Below the pieces are notes generated by a model. It did no database searches, was not told the DNA's origin, and was given only the letters and a program-made list of their open reading frames with translations. Made by a program: the position numbers and the translations under genes. DNA of 64,000 nt, taken from contig OU452203.1 of the NCBI GenBank assembly GCA_911728435.2, forward strand, positions 23,624,134 to 23,688,133. Reading direction: 5' to 3'. The stretch comes from Apoderus coryli (lineage: Eukaryota > Arthropoda > Insecta > Coleoptera > Attelabidae). This document shows positions 36,883 to 50,273 of this stretch, piece by piece; the first letter of the stretch is position 1; each line of letters opens with the position of its first letter.

Positions 36883-37162
36883 GAATTGGTTAGATAACAA
36901 CATGGGCAATATAACCTATATACTCACTATCACTTGCAGGCCGTCGCAGGGGCATACCAAAGCTTTAAAAGATAGCAGCCAAAACCCTCTTGATAGGTAA
37001 AAAAATAATTACTCCGAAACTATTGAGCCTGCCATATCAGCCTTTCAGAATTGGTTAGATAACAACATGGGCAATATAACCTATATACTGACTATCACTT
37101 GCAGGCCGTCACAGGGGAGTACCAAAGATTCAAAAGATAGCAGCCAAAACCCTCCTGATGGT
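36883..37162. repeat. 165-bp tandem duplication abutting the decamer satellite
   Basis: The unit beginning GAATTGGTTAGATAACAACA at 36883 recurs at 37048. The second copy is cut off after CCTCCTGATGGTGA, where the TTTGACTCAC array begins. The copies differ by several substitutions. The satellite therefore starts inside this repeat unit. Confidence 0.8.
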
Positions 37163-40100
37163 GACTTTGACTCACTTTACCTCATTTTGACTCATTTTGA
37201 CTCACTTTACTTTATTTTGACTCACTTAGCCTCACTTTACCTCATTTTGACTCACTTTGACTCACTTTCCCACATTTTGACTCATTTTGACTTACTTTGA
37301 CTCACTTTACTTCATTTTGACTCACTTTGACTCATTTTGACTCACTTTACCTCATTTTAATTCACTTTGACTCATATTGACTCACTTTGACTCACTTTAC
37401 ATCATTTTGACTCATTTTGACTCACTTTGACTCATTTTGACTCACTTTACCTCATTTTGACTCATTTTGACTCACTTTGACTCACTTTCCCTCATTTTGA
37501 CTCATTTTGACTTACTTTGACTCACTTTACTTCATTTTGACTCACTTTGACTCATTTTGACTCACTTTGAGTCACTTTACCTCATTTTGACTCACTTTAC
37601 CTCATTTTAATTCACTTTGACTCATATTGACTCACTTTGACTCACTTTAGATCATTTTGACTCACTTTGACTCACTTTGACTCATTTTGACTCACTTTAC
37701 CTCATTTTGACTCACTTTGACTCACTTTTGCTCACTTTGACTCATTTTGACTCACTTTGACTCACTTTACCTCATTTTGACTCAATTTGACTCACTTTAC
37801 CTTATTTTGACTCACTTTGACTCACTTTACTTCATTTTGACTCACTTTGATTCATTTTAACTCGTTTTGACTCATTTTGACTCACTTTGACTCACTTTAC
37901 CTCATTTTGACTCAATTTGACTCACTTTTACTCACTTTACCCCATTTTGACTCAAGTGGACTCACCTTGACTCACTTTACATCATTTTGACTCACTTTGA
38001 CTCATTATGACTCACTTTACTTCATTTTGACTCACTTTACCCCATTTTGACTCAATTTGACTCACTTTGACTCACTTTACCTTATTTTTACTCACTTTGA
38101 CTCATCTTGACTCACGTTGACTCACTTTACTTCATTTTGACTCACTTTGACTCACTTTGACTCACTTTACTTCATTTTGAATCACTTTGACTCACTTTGA
38201 CTCACTTTACCTCATTTTGACTCACTTTGGCTCACTTTGACTCATTTTGACTCACTTTGACTCACTTTACCTCATTTTGTCTCAATTTGACTCACTTTAC
38301 CTTATTTTGACTCACTTTGACTCACTTTACTTCATTTTGACTCACTTTGACTCATTTTTACTCACTTTGACTCACTTTGACTCATTTTTACTCACTTTGA
38401 CTTATTTTTACTCACTTTGACTCATTTTGATTCACTTTGACTCTCTTTGACTCACTTTGACTCTTTGACTTATTTTTACTCACTTTGACTCATTTTGACT
38501 CACTTTGACTCACTTTACCTTATTTTTACTCACTTTGACTCATCTTGACTCACGTTGACTCACTTTACTTCATTTTGACTCACTTTGACTCACGTTGACT
38601 CACTTTACTTCATTTTGAATCACTTTGACTCACTTTGACTCATTTTGACTCACTTTGACTCACTTTACTTCATTTTGATTCACTTTGACTCACTTTGACT
38701 CTCTTTGACTCACTTTGACTCACTATGACTCATTTTTACTCACTTTGACTCATTTTGACTCACTTTGACTCACTTTGACTCATTTTACTCACTTTGACTC
38801 ACTTTGACTCATTTTGACTCACTTTGACTCAATTTGACTCATTTTGACTCACTTTACTTCATTTTGACTCACTTTGACTCTTTAACTCATTTTTACTCAC
38901 TTTGACTCATTTTGACTCACTTTACCTTATTTTGACTCACTTTGACTCATTTTACTTCATTTTGAATCACTTTGACTCACTTTGACTCATTTTGACTCAC
39001 TTTGACTCACTTTACCTTATTTTTACTCACTTTGACTCATCTTGACTCACCTTGACTCACTTTTCTTCATTTTGACTCACTTTGACTCACTTGACTCATT
39101 TTGATTCATTTTACTTCATTTTGAATCACTTTGACTCACTTTGACTCACTTTGACTCATTTTTACTCACTTTGACTCATTTTGACTCAATTTGACTCATT
39201 TTGGCTCACTTTGACTCACTTTACCTCATTTTGACTCACTTTGACTCATTTTGACTCACTTTACCTCATTTTGACTTACTTTGACTCACTTTACTTCATT
39301 TTGACTCACTTTGACTCATTTTGACTCACTTTACCTCATTTTAATTCACTTTGACTCATATTGACTCACTTTACATCATTTTGACTCATTTTGACTCACT
39401 TTGACTCATTTTGACTCACTTTATCTCACTTTGACTCTCTTTACCTCATTTTGACTCATTTTGACTCACTTTGACTCACGTTGACTCATTTTACCTCATT
39501 TTGACTCACTGACTCACTTTGACTCACTTTGACTCATTTTTACTCACTTTGACTCATTTTACCTCATTTTGACTCACTGACTCACTTTTACTCACTTTGA
39601 CTCACTTTACTTCATTTTGATGCTCTTTACTTCATTTTGACTCTCTTTGACTCACTTTGACTCATTTTACCTCATTTTGACTCACATTGACTCTCTGTGA
39701 CTCATTTTTACTCACTTTGACTCATTTTTACTCACTTTGACTCACTTTGACTCATTTTTACTCACTTTGACTCACTTTTACTCACTTTGACTCATTTTTA
39801 CTCACTTTGACTCATTTTTACTCACTTTGACTCACTTTACTTCATTTTGACGCTCTTTACTTCATTTTGACTCTCTTTGACTCACTTTGACTCATTTTAC
39901 CTCATTTTGACTCACTTTGACTCTCTGTGACTCATTTTTACTCACTTTGACTCATTTTTACTCACTTTGACTCACTTTATCTCACTTTGACTCTCTTTAC
40001 CTCATTTTGACTCTCTTTGACTCATTTTACCTCATTTTGACTCACTTTGACTCTCTGTGACTCATTTTTACTCACTTTGACTCATTTTGACTCACTTTGA

Positions 40101-43100
40101 CTCATTTTACCTCATTTTGACTCACTGACTCTCTGTGACTCATTTTTACTCACTTTGACTCATTTTTACTCACTTTGACTCACTTTACTTCATTTTGACG
40201 CTCTTTACTTCATTTTGACTCTCTTTGACTCACTTTGACTCATTTTACCTCATTTTGACTCACTTTGACTCTCTGTGACTCATTTTTACTCACTTTGACT
40301 CATTTTGACTCACTTTGACTCATTTTACCTCATTTTGACTCACTGACTCACTTTGACTCACTTTGACTCACTTTGACTCATTTTTACTCACTTTGACTCA
40401 TTTTACCTCATTTTGACTCACTGACTCACTTTGACTCATTTTTACTCACTTTGACTCACTTTACTTCATTTTGATGCTCTTTACATCATTTTGACTCTCT
40501 TTGACTCACTTTGACTCATTTTACCTCATTTTGACTCACTTTGACTCTCTGTGACTCATTTTTACTCACTTTGACTCACTGTACCTTATTTTGACTCACT
40601 TTACTTCATTTTGACTCACTTTGAGTCATTTTACCTCATTTTGACTCATTTTGACTCACTTTGACTCACTTTACCTCATTTTGACTCACTTTTACTCACT
40701 TTACCCCATTTTGACTCAATTTGACTCACTTTACCTCATTTTGACTCAATTTGACTCATTTTGACTCACTTTGACTCTCTTTGACTCATTTTGACTCATT
40801 TTGAGTCACTTTGACTCTCTTTGACTCATTTTGACTCATTTTGACTTACTTTGACTCACTTTGACTCACTTTTCTTCAGTTTGATTCACTTTGACTCACT
40901 TTAACTCTCTTTGACTCATTTTGACTCACTTTGACTCACTTTGACTCATTTTGATTCACTTTGACGCTCTTTGACTCATTTTGACTCACTTTGACTCTCT
41001 TTGACTCATTTTGACTCACTTTGACTCACTTTGACTCACTTTGACTCACTTTGACTCACTTTGAATCATTTTGACTCACTTTACCTCAATTTGACTGACT
41101 TTGACTCATTTTAACTCACTTTACATCATTTTGACACATTTTGACTCACTTTGACTCACTCTACCTCATTTTGACTCACTTTGACTCACTTTGGCTCACT
41201 TTGACACATTTTGACTCACTTTGACTCATTTTGACTCATTTTGACTCACTTTGACTCATTTTGACTCATTTTGACTCACTGTGACTCATTTTGACTCACT
41301 TTGACTCACTTTGACTCACTTTGCCTCACTTTGACTCTCTTTGACTCATTTTGACTCACTTTGACTACCTTTACCTCATTTTGACTCACTTTGACTCATT
41401 TTACCTCATTTTACCTCATTTTGACTCTCTTTGACTCACTTTGACTCACTTTGACTCTCTTTGACTCATTTTGACTCACTATACCTCATTTTGACTCATT
41501 TTGACTCACTTTACCTCAATTTGACTCATTTTGACTCACTTTGACTCATTTTGACTCACTTTACCTTATTTTGACTCACTTTGACACTCTTTGACTCACT
41601 TTGACTCACTTTACCTCATTTTGACTCATTTTGACTCACTTTACCTCATTTTGACTCATTTTGACTCACTTTGACTCATTTTGACTCACTTTACCTCATT
41701 TTGACTCACTTTGACACTCTTTGACTCACTTTGACTCATTTTGACTCACTTTACCTCAATTTGACTCATTTTGACTCACTGTTACTCACTTTACCCCATT
41801 TTGACTCATTTTGACTCACTTTACCTCATTTTGACTCACTTTGACTCACTTTACCTCATTTTGACTCACTTTGACTCACTTTGACTCATTTTGACTCATT
41901 TTAACTCACTTTGACTCACTTTGACTCACTTTGACTCACTTTGACTCTCTTTGACTCACCTTGACTCAATTTACCTCATTTTGACTCACTTTGACTCACT
42001 TTACCTCATTTTGACTCACTTTGACTCTCTTTACCTCATTTTGACTCATTTTGACTCACTTTGACTCATTTTACTTCATTTTGACTCACTGACTCACGTT
42101 GACTCACTTTGACTCATTTTTACTCACTTTGACTCATTTTACCTCATTTTGACTCACTGACTCACTTTGACTCACTTTGACTCATTTTTACTCACTTTGA
42201 CTCATTTTTACTCACTTTGACTCACTTTACTTCATTTTGACGCTCTTTACTTCATTTTGACTCTCTTTGACTCACTTTGACTCATTTTACCTCATTTTGA
42301 CTCACTTTGACTCTCTGTGACTCATTTTTACTCACTTTGACTCACTTTATCTCACTTTGACTCTCTTTACCTCATTTTGACTCATTTTGACTCACTTTGA
42401 CTCACTTTGACTCATTTTACCTCATTTTGACTCACTGACTTACTTTGACTCATTTTTACTCACTTTGACTCATTTTACCTCATTTTGACTCACTGACTCA
42501 CTTTTACTCACTTTGACTCACTTTACTTCATTTTGATGCTCTTTACTTCATTTTGACTCTCTTTGACTCATTTTACCTCATTTTGACTCACATTGACTCT
42601 CTGTGACTCATTTTTACTCACTTTGACTCATTTTTATTCACTTTGACTCACTTTGACTCATTTTTACTCACTTTTACTCACTTTGACTCACTTTACTTCA
42701 TTTTGATGCTCTTTACTTCATTTTGACTCTCTTTACCTCATTTTGACTCATTTTGACTCACTTTGACTCATTTTACCTCATTTTGACTCACTGACTCACT
42801 TTGACTTACTTTGACTCATTTTTACTCACTTTGACTCATTTTACCTCATTTTGACTCATTTTGACTCATTTTTACTCACTTTGACTCATTTTTACTCACT
42901 TTGACTCACTTTACTTCATTTTGACGCTCTTTACTTCATTTTGACTCTCTTTGACTCACTTTGACTCATTTTACCTCATTTTGACTCACTTTGACTCTCT
43001 GTGACTCATTTTTACTCACTTTGACTCATTTTTACTCACTTTGACTCACTTTATCTCACTTTGACTCTTTTTACCTCATTTTGACTCATTTTGACTCACT

Positions 43101-45524
43101 TTGACTCACTTTGACTCATTTTACCTCATTTTGACTCACTGACTCACTTTGACTCACTTTGACTCATTTTTACTCACTTTGACTCATTTTACCTCATTTT
43201 GACTCACTGACTCACTTTGACTCACTTTGACTCATTTTTACTCACTTTACTTCATTTTGATGCTCTTTACATCATTTTGACTCTCTTTGACTCACTTTGA
43301 CTCATTTTACCTCATTTTGACTCACTTTGACTCTCTGTGAGTCATTTTTACTCACTTTGACTCATTTTGACTCACTTTGACTCACTTCACCTCATTTTGA
43401 CTCACTTTGACTCATTTTTACTTACTTTGACTCATTTTGACTCACTTTGACTCATTTTGACTCTCTTTGACTCATTTTGACTCACTTTATCTCATTTTGA
43501 CTCACTTTGACTCACTTTACCTTATTTTGACTCACTTTGACTCACTTTGATTCACTTTACCCCATTTTGATTCAATTTGACTCACTTTGACTCATTTTAC
43601 CTCACTTTGACTCATTTTACCTCATTTTGACTCACTGACTCACTTTGACTCATTTTTACTCACTTTGACTCACTTTGACTCATTTTTACTCACTTTGTCT
43701 CATTTTTACTCACTTTGACTCACTTTACTACATTTTGACTCTCTTTGACTCACTTTGACTCATTTTAACTCATTTTTACTCACTTTGACTCTCTGTGACT
43801 CATTTTTACTCACTTTGACTCACTTTGACTCACTTTATCTCACTTTGACTCACTTTATCTCACTTTGACTCTTTACCTCATTTTGACTCACTTTGACTCA
43901 TTTTACCTCATTTTGACTCACTGACTCACTTTGACTCACTTTGACTCATTTTTACTCACTTTGACTCATTTTACCTCATTTTGACTCACTGACTCACTTT
44001 GACTCTCTGTGACTCATTTTTACTCACTTTGGCTCATTTTTACTCACTTTGACTCACTTTATCTCATTTTGACTCATTTTGACTCACTTTGACTCACTTC
44101 ACCTCATTTTGACTCACACCTCATTTTGAATCATTTTGACTCACTTTGACTCACTTTGACTCACTTTGACTCATTTTGACTCACTTTGACTCACTTTGAC
44201 TCATTTTGACTCACTTTGACTCACTTTACCTTATTTTTACTCACTTTGACTCATCTTGACTCACGTTGACTCACTTTACTTCATTTTGACTCACTTTGAC
44301 TCATTTTGACTCATTTTGACTCACTTTAACTCACTCTACCTTATTTTTACTCACTTTGACTCATCTTGACTCACTTTTCTTCATTTTGACTCACTTTGAC
44401 TCACTTGACTCATTTTGACTCATTTTACTTCATTTTGAATCACTTTGACTCACATTGACTCACTTTGACTCATTTTGACTCACTTTGACTCACTTTGACT
44501 CATTTTTACTCACTTTGACTCATTTTGACTCATTTTTGTTCACTTTGACTCACTTTGACTCACTTTGACTCATTTTGACTCACTTTACCTCATTTTGACT
44601 CACTTTACCTCATTTTGACTCGCTTTGACTCTCTTTGACTCACTTTGACTCACTTTGACTCACAATGACTCATTTTTACTCACTTTGACTCATGTTGACT
44701 CACTTTGACTCACTTTACTTCATTTTGACTCACTTTGACTCATTTTTACTCACTTTGATTCACTTTGACTTACTTTGACTCATTTTGACTCACTTTGACT
44801 CATTTTGACTCACTTTGACTCACTTTACTTCATTTTGACTCACTTTGACTCTTTGACTCATTTTTACTCACTTTGACTCATTTTGACTCACTTTGACTCA
44901 CTTTACCTTATTTTTACTCACTTTGACTCATCTTGACTCACGTTGACTCACTTTACTTCATTTTGACTCACTTTGACTCACGTTGACTCACTTTACTTCA
45001 TTTTGAATCACTTTGACTCACTTTGACTCACTTTACCTCATTTTGACTCACTTTGGCTCACTTTGACTCATTTTGACTCACTTTACCTCATTTTGACTCA
45101 ATTTGACTCACTTTGACTCACTGTACCTTATTTTGACTCACTTTGACTCACTTTATTTCATTTTGACTCACTTTGACTCACTTTGACTCATTTTTACTCA
45201 CTTTGACTCACTTTGACTCATTTTTACTCACTTTGACTTATTTTTACTCACATTGACTCATTTTGATTCACTTTGACTCTCTTTGACTCACTTTGACTCA
45301 CTTTGACTCTTTGACTCATTTTTACTCACTTTGACTCATTTTGACTCACTTTGACTCACTGAACCTTATTTTTACTCACTTTGATTCATCTTGACTCACG
45401 TTGACTCACTTTACTTCATTTTGACTCACTTTGACTCACTTTGACTCACGTTGACTCACGTTGACTCACTTTACTTCATTTTGACTCACTTTGACTCACT
45501 TTGACTCACGTTGACTCACTTTAC
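37163..45524. repeat. 10-bp satellite, TTTGACTCA(C/T), about 836 units
   Basis: Tandem decamers with consensus TTTTGACTCA or TTTGACTCAC. Common variants are TTTACCTCAT, TTTACTTCAT, TTTTTACTCA and TTTGACTCTC, with occasional shortened units (CACTGACTCA). Variants recur in longer blocks, for example a GACGCTCTTTACTTCATTTT block repeated at several places between 39840 and 43000, showing higher-order duplication. The typical unit contains TGACTCA. Open frames here are translation of the repeat (DSLYLILTHF) and not genes. Confidence 0.97.
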
Positions 45525-45746
45525 TGTAGACATTTTAGTGTCTCGTTATGTAGTGTGTCTACGATTCCAAGACAGTTGACGTTGACATTGAAGGCGATAC
45601 GTCAAAAATGAAAATGACAGATGAAGTCTATGCTTCTAGTGTGTGGTTATGTTTTAGAGGTTAAGATTGTGATTTTGTTGTTTATGAATAAATATAGTCT
45701 TTTTTTAAATTTATGTTCGGCATCCTTATTTTAACGAAGCCCTACA
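45525..45746 (+). repeat. 5' LTR
   Basis: 222 bp, TGTAG...CTACA. Contains a TATA-poor promoter region and an AATAAATATA polyadenylation-like signal near its end (about 45689). Matches the 3' LTR throughout by eye. Confidence 0.95.
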
Positions 45747-45807
45747 AACTCAGAAGTGGGATGAAAAAGTAGTTTACGCGTTATTAAGTGAATATTTTTC
45801 CGATATT

Positions 45808-48800
45808 ATGGCTACAAACGAAAATACAACTGAGATTTTGTCTGATGACCCCACGGTACCAAACACCGTAAATTCAGCCGCCACACCAGCCGTAACGTTC
45901 TCTATTGAAGACATTATTCAAAGTACAGTAAGAACGCTTATGTTTCGAGAACAAATTGAGAGAGAAACAAGTGTTCCGCAGCCTCCGAAACCTGTGTATA
46001 CACACAGCGAGATTGCAGCGCTTCTTCCTGATTTTTCTGGTATTGGCCAAGATGTAAGCATGTGGATACAACGTCTCGACAGTGTCCAACAAGTCTATCA
46101 AGTACCGGACGAGGTTATACAATTAGTTGTGGCAGGTAAGCTTAAAGGACAAGCTCGTGATTGGTTTTATTCTAGAAATTGTTATGTTACCATGACGTGG
46201 GAACATTTGAAAGTTGAGTTATTAAACATGTTTTCATGTAGACCAGATAAAGTTGTATTAATGAACAATTTTCAATCCAGAATGTGGAAAAAGCATGAAA
46301 GTTTCGCTGTATATTTTCATGAAAAAGTTAAATTAGGTAATTTAGCGGGTCTTAGTGATCTCGACTTGATTGACTATGTTATTGATGGTTTCGATCAACC
46401 AGTTTTACAAAGCCAAGCGCGTATGCAACGTTTCTCGTCATTACAAGAACTACTTTTAGTGATGAACAACGTGACACGTAGTGATAGATTAGCAAAAGAT
46501 TCTTTACACTATGCACCGAAATTTAAGTATAAGCAAGAATCGTCCGCTGCTGCTCCAAGTACGCGTGCGCAGACAAGTACGTCCAATTCCAGATCAATGA
46601 AATGTTTTAACTGCAATGAAGATGGTCATGTTGCAGCCAGATGTCCAAAGCCGAAACGCGAGAAGGGCTCTTGCTTTCAGTGTGGGCAGATTACTCATAA
46701 AATAGCAGATTGTCCTGAGAGAAAAGCCAGAATGACGCATATGGTTCAGCACCCATATTGTGTATCCTTTGATTATAGTGTAATAATTGATAATGCTACT
46801 TCTTTTTACAATATTAATGCACTGATAGATTCTGGAAGTCCTATCAGTTTGATTAAAGAAAAGTATGTACCTTTTTATTTGCGTGATAATAATGTGTATA
46901 ATTTCACTGGCATAAATAACTCTAAACTCGAAATTTTAGGTACCTTTCAGAAAGATATTGTTATTAATGATTTTATTATAAACGTCAAATTTCTTGTTGT
47001 ACCCGATGGCACGATGACATATTCAGCCTTATTAGGCCGTGACTTTCTTTGTAACCCCCTTTTAAAAATTACGTTAGGAGAGAAACTTGAAATTTCAAAA
47101 GTAGATACTACTGCGGATGACAATTTCGATGCCAATTTTGAAAATGAAATTATGAATATCAATTATGACATGAATGAGCCAGAGCCGGCATGTGAAAATT
47201 TAAACATAAATAATAGTATTTCTTACAACGATTCTAAATTAATAAAAAATATTTATGAACAATATGAATCTAAAGTTAATTCAAATTATGAAGAATCTAA
47301 TAATTTCGAAATGGAAATAATTTTAAAGCATAGTCAACCTATAAGTTTTCGACCTAGGCGATTGTCATTCTCCGAAAAAGAAAAATTACGGAAAATACTA
47401 GATGGTTTATTAAAGGAAAATGTTATTCGACCCAGTAATTCTCCATACGCTAGCCCTATTGTTATGGTTCCTAAAAAATCCGGGGAATACCGTTTGTGTG
47501 TCGACTTCAGAGCACTGAACGCCATTACAGTCAAAGATAATTTCCCAACCCCCCTTATAGAGGATCACCTTGATATGCTTAAGGATAAAAAATATTTTAC
47601 AACATTAGATATGAAAAGTGGTTTCCACCATATTAAAGTGGCAGAGTCAAGTATTAAGTATACTTCTTTCGTTACACCATTAGGCCAGTTCGAATACATA
47701 CGAATGCCATTTGGATTGACAAATGCACCTCGAGTATTTCAGAGATATACAAATACAATATTTGCTGATTTAATAAGAGAAAATAAAATTTTATTGTATT
47801 TAGATGACATTTTGATAGCTACGACAGATTTCAGTAGTCACTTAGATATATTACAAAACGTTTTCGCTACCGCGGGAAAGCATAAAATAAAGTTTCGACT
47901 CGATAAATGTTTCTTTTTGTTTAATGAATGTTTATATCTCGGGTATCTAATTAATGAACAAGGTATTCGACCCAATCCAGATAATGTTAAAGCACTCTTG
48001 GACTACCCTGTACCGAGAAATTCAAAAGAAGTACACCGTTTCGTTGGATTTGCAAGTTATTTTAGGCGCTTTATTCAGAATTTTTCAATTATATCTAAAC
48101 CGTTATATAATTTAATCCGAAAAGAAGTAAAATTTGATTTTGGTAAAGAGGAATATTCTGCCTTTGAAAAATTGAAAGAATGTTTATGTAATCAACCAAT
48201 TTTGTCAGTATATTCGCCGAAACTAGAGACCGAATTGCATTGTGACGCTAGTGCTACTGGTTATGGAGCTATTTTAATGCAAAAGCAACTTAATGGCAAA
48301 TTTTTACCAGTGTTTTACTTTAGTAAAAGGACAACTCCTACCGAATCGAAATACCACAGCTTTGAACTCGAATGTTTATCGATAATTTATGCAATAAAAC
48401 GGTTCCATGTATATCTTTTTGGTATAAAGTTTAAAATTATCACGGATTGTGACAGTTTTCGATTAACGTTAAGTAAACAAAATATTAATCCTAGAATTTC
48501 ACGTTGGGCGATGTTTTTACAAAATTATAATTTTGAAATAGAGCATCGCGCAGGTAGTAAAATGTCTCATGTTGATGCGCTTAGTCGTTGTCATAGTATT
48601 CTGATTATTGAATCCAATACTTTTGAACGTACATTGTCTATTAAACAAGATCGTGATGTTAATATTTGCAAAATTCGTTCACATTTAGAAAATAATGAAG
48701 ACAAATATTTTGAGCTCAGAGATGGTTTAGTTTACCGAAAATATAAAAATGAAAAACTCTTATTTTATGTTCCTGAAAGTATGGAGTACAACGTTATAAG

Positions 48801-49851
48801 AACTTGTCACGACGATTTAGGTCACGTAGGCATAGAGAAGGTTATGAATGCAATAACAAAAGTTTATTGGTTCCCAGAGATGAAGTCTAAAGTCAAGACT
48901 TATATTTCTAACTGTCTAAGATGTATAGAATTTTCACCCTTGACAGGTAAAGCAGAGGGATATTTGCATAGTATACCGAAAGGTAATCTTCCTTTTCAGG
49001 TAGTACATGTTGACCATTTATCACTTGGAAAGTCGACAAAAGGATTTAGATACGTGTTTTGTGTAGTCGATGCTTTCACAAAGTTTATTAAAATTTATTG
49101 TTGTAAAGGAACGACATCCGAAGAATGCATTGCGCATTTAAAATATTATTTTCGAGACTATAGTAAACCAGTACGTTTAGTCTCAGACCGAGGTTCTTGT
49201 TTTACTTCTGCTGCGTTTATTGAATTTTTAGAGATAGAATCTGTAAGGCATACGTTAGTTGCAGTAGGTACCCCTAGAGCCAATGGCCAGGTGGAACGTT
49301 TTAATAGTTTAATTATTCACATGACTGCAAAATTAAGTGAAAATCATACGAAATGGCACGAAGTTGTATCTGAGGTAGAGTTTGCATTAAATAACACAGT
49401 TTGTAGATCTACAGGTGAAACCCCTTGTCGTTTATTGTTTGGCATTGATCAATTAGGTAAAGTAAATGACCGAATAAAGTTAGAATTGGAATCTTTAGAT
49501 ACTGAGAGTACAAGAAATTTAAGTAAAATTAGAGAAGCTGCTTGTAGTAAAATTATTAAGAATCAAAGTATTAACGAAAATTATTACAATCAGAAAAAGA
49601 AACAACCGTCTATCTATGACGTAGGTGATTATGTTATGATCCGAAACGTTGATACAACTCCGGGAATTTCCAAAAAGTTGTTACCTAAATTTAAAGGTCC
49701 ATACATAGTTAAAAGTGTGTTAGATTTAGATCGTTATGTTGTTACTGATATCGAAGGTTTCGAAAATACTCAAAAGCCTTTTAATACTGTGGTAGGACCC
49801 GATCAAATGAAACCGTATGTATCTGATGAATGTGATTTAGTCTGCCAATAG
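45808..49851 (+). CDS. Gag-pol polyprotein, single frame, 1347 aa
   Basis: One uninterrupted frame encodes all retrotransposition functions. Order: gag (1 to about 260); two CCHC zinc knuckles (about 266-301, CFNCNEDGHVAARC and CFQCGQITHKIADC); aspartic protease with DSG at 341; reverse transcriptase with RLCVDFRALN and catalytic YLDD at 664-667; RNase H with CDASATGYG around 812; integrase with HHCC zinc finger starting near H1001 and catalytic D1069, D1127 and E1163, the last two separated by 35 residues as in DD35E integrases. RT-RNaseH-integrase order places it in Ty3/gypsy (Metaviridae). Gag and pol are fused with no frameshift. No envelope frame follows. All catalytic residues are present, so it may be competent. 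Confidence 0.96.
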   Translation: MATNENTTEILSDDPTVPNTVNSAATPAVTFSIEDIIQSTVRTLMFREQIERETSVPQPPKPVYTHSEIAALLPDFSGIGQDVSMWIQRLDSVQQVYQVPDEVIQLVVAGKLKGQARDWFYSRNCYVTMTWEHLKVELLNMFSCRPDKVVLMNNFQSRMWKKHESFAVYFHEKVKLGNLAGLSDLDLIDYVIDGFDQPVLQSQARMQRFSSLQELLLVMNNVTRSDRLAKDSLHYAPKFKYKQESSAAAPSTRAQTSTSNSRSMKCFNCNEDGHVAARCPKPKREKGSCFQCGQITHKIADCPERKARMTHMVQHPYCVSFDYSVIIDNATSFYNINALIDSGSPISLIKEKYVPFYLRDNNVYNFTGINNSKLEILGTFQKDIVINDFIINVKFLVVPDGTMTYSALLGRDFLCNPLLKITLGEKLEISKVDTTADDNFDANFENEIMNINYDMNEPEPACENLNINNSISYNDSKLIKNIYEQYESKVNSNYEESNNFEMEIILKHSQPISFRPRRLSFSEKEKLRKILDGLLKENVIRPSNSPYASPIVMVPKKSGEYRLCVDFRALNAITVKDNFPTPLIEDHLDMLKDKKYFTTLDMKSGFHHIKVAESSIKYTSFVTPLGQFEYIRMPFGLTNAPRVFQRYTNTIFADLIRENKILLYLDDILIATTDFSSHLDILQNVFATAGKHKIKFRLDKCFFLFNECLYLGYLINEQGIRPNPDNVKALLDYPVPRNSKEVHRFVGFASYFRRFIQNFSIISKPLYNLIRKEVKFDFGKEEYSAFEKLKECLCNQPILSVYSPKLETELHCDASATGYGAILMQKQLNGKFLPVFYFSKRTTPTESKYHSFELECLSIIYAIKRFHVYLFGIKFKIITDCDSFRLTLSKQNINPRISRWAMFLQNYNFEIEHRAGSKMSHVDALSRCHSILIIESNTFERTLSIKQDRDVNICKIRSHLENNEDKYFELRDGLVYRKYKNEKLLFYVPESMEYNVIRTCHDDLGHVGIEKVMNAITKVYWFPEMKSKVKTYISNCLRCIEFSPLTGKAEGYLHSIPKGNLPFQVVHVDHLSLGKSTKGFRYVFCVVDAFTKFIKIYCCKGTTSEECIAHLKYYFRDYSKPVRLVSDRGSCFTSAAFIEFLEIESVRHTLVAVGTPRANGQVERFNSLIIHMTAKLSENHTKWHEVVSEVEFALNNTVCRSTGETPCRLLFGIDQLGKVNDRIKLELESLDTESTRNLSKIREAACSKIIKNQSINENYYNQKKKQPSIYDVGDYVMIRNVDTTPGISKKLLPKFKGPYIVKSVLDLDRYVVTDIEGFENTQKPFNTVVGPDQMKPYVSDECDLVCQ

Positions 49852-49899
49852 TATTTTTTTGTTAAGTTGTTATTAATTAGATGCTATCGTTCATGTCAT

Positions 49900-50190
49900 A
49901 TTTTTAAGTATTATGTATTATTTATGATGTGTTATGTTAAGAGTTTAAGAAACTTTGATATTAAGATTATGAATATTATGATTATGAAAATATGTAATTA
50001 TTCGAATTATGTCAGTTATGTTATGATAAATAATTATGCAATTTATGTCACTTATGTTCCGATTAATTATTATGCCATTTATGTCAATTATGTTTGAAGT
50101 AATAATTATGTCACTTATGTTGTAATTATGCAATTATGTTATTTATGATAAATATTTTATGCCTTATGTTACATTATGTGATAACGTCAT
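49900..50190 (+). repeat. TTATG-rich degenerate tandem repeat in the retrotransposon 3' region
   Basis: Between the gag-pol stop and the 3' LTR, units like AATTATG(C/T)CA(T/C)TTATGT recur imperfectly with a spacing of about 15-20 bp. Short frames across it are Tyr/Asn/Ile-rich translation of the repeat. Role unknown. Confidence 0.7.
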
Positions 50191-50273
50191 TATGCTGACC
50201 GTTATATTATGATTTGTATTAATACTGTTCCTACGATAGTCCGTGGACGGACTTTTGTCAGGAATGGCCGAGC

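Noticed and set aside
37067..37300. 77-codon plus-strand ORF ending in SLYLILTHF repeats
   Set aside because: It is translation of the decamer satellite; the same residues appear in every frame-compatible stretch of the array, including 51502-51705.
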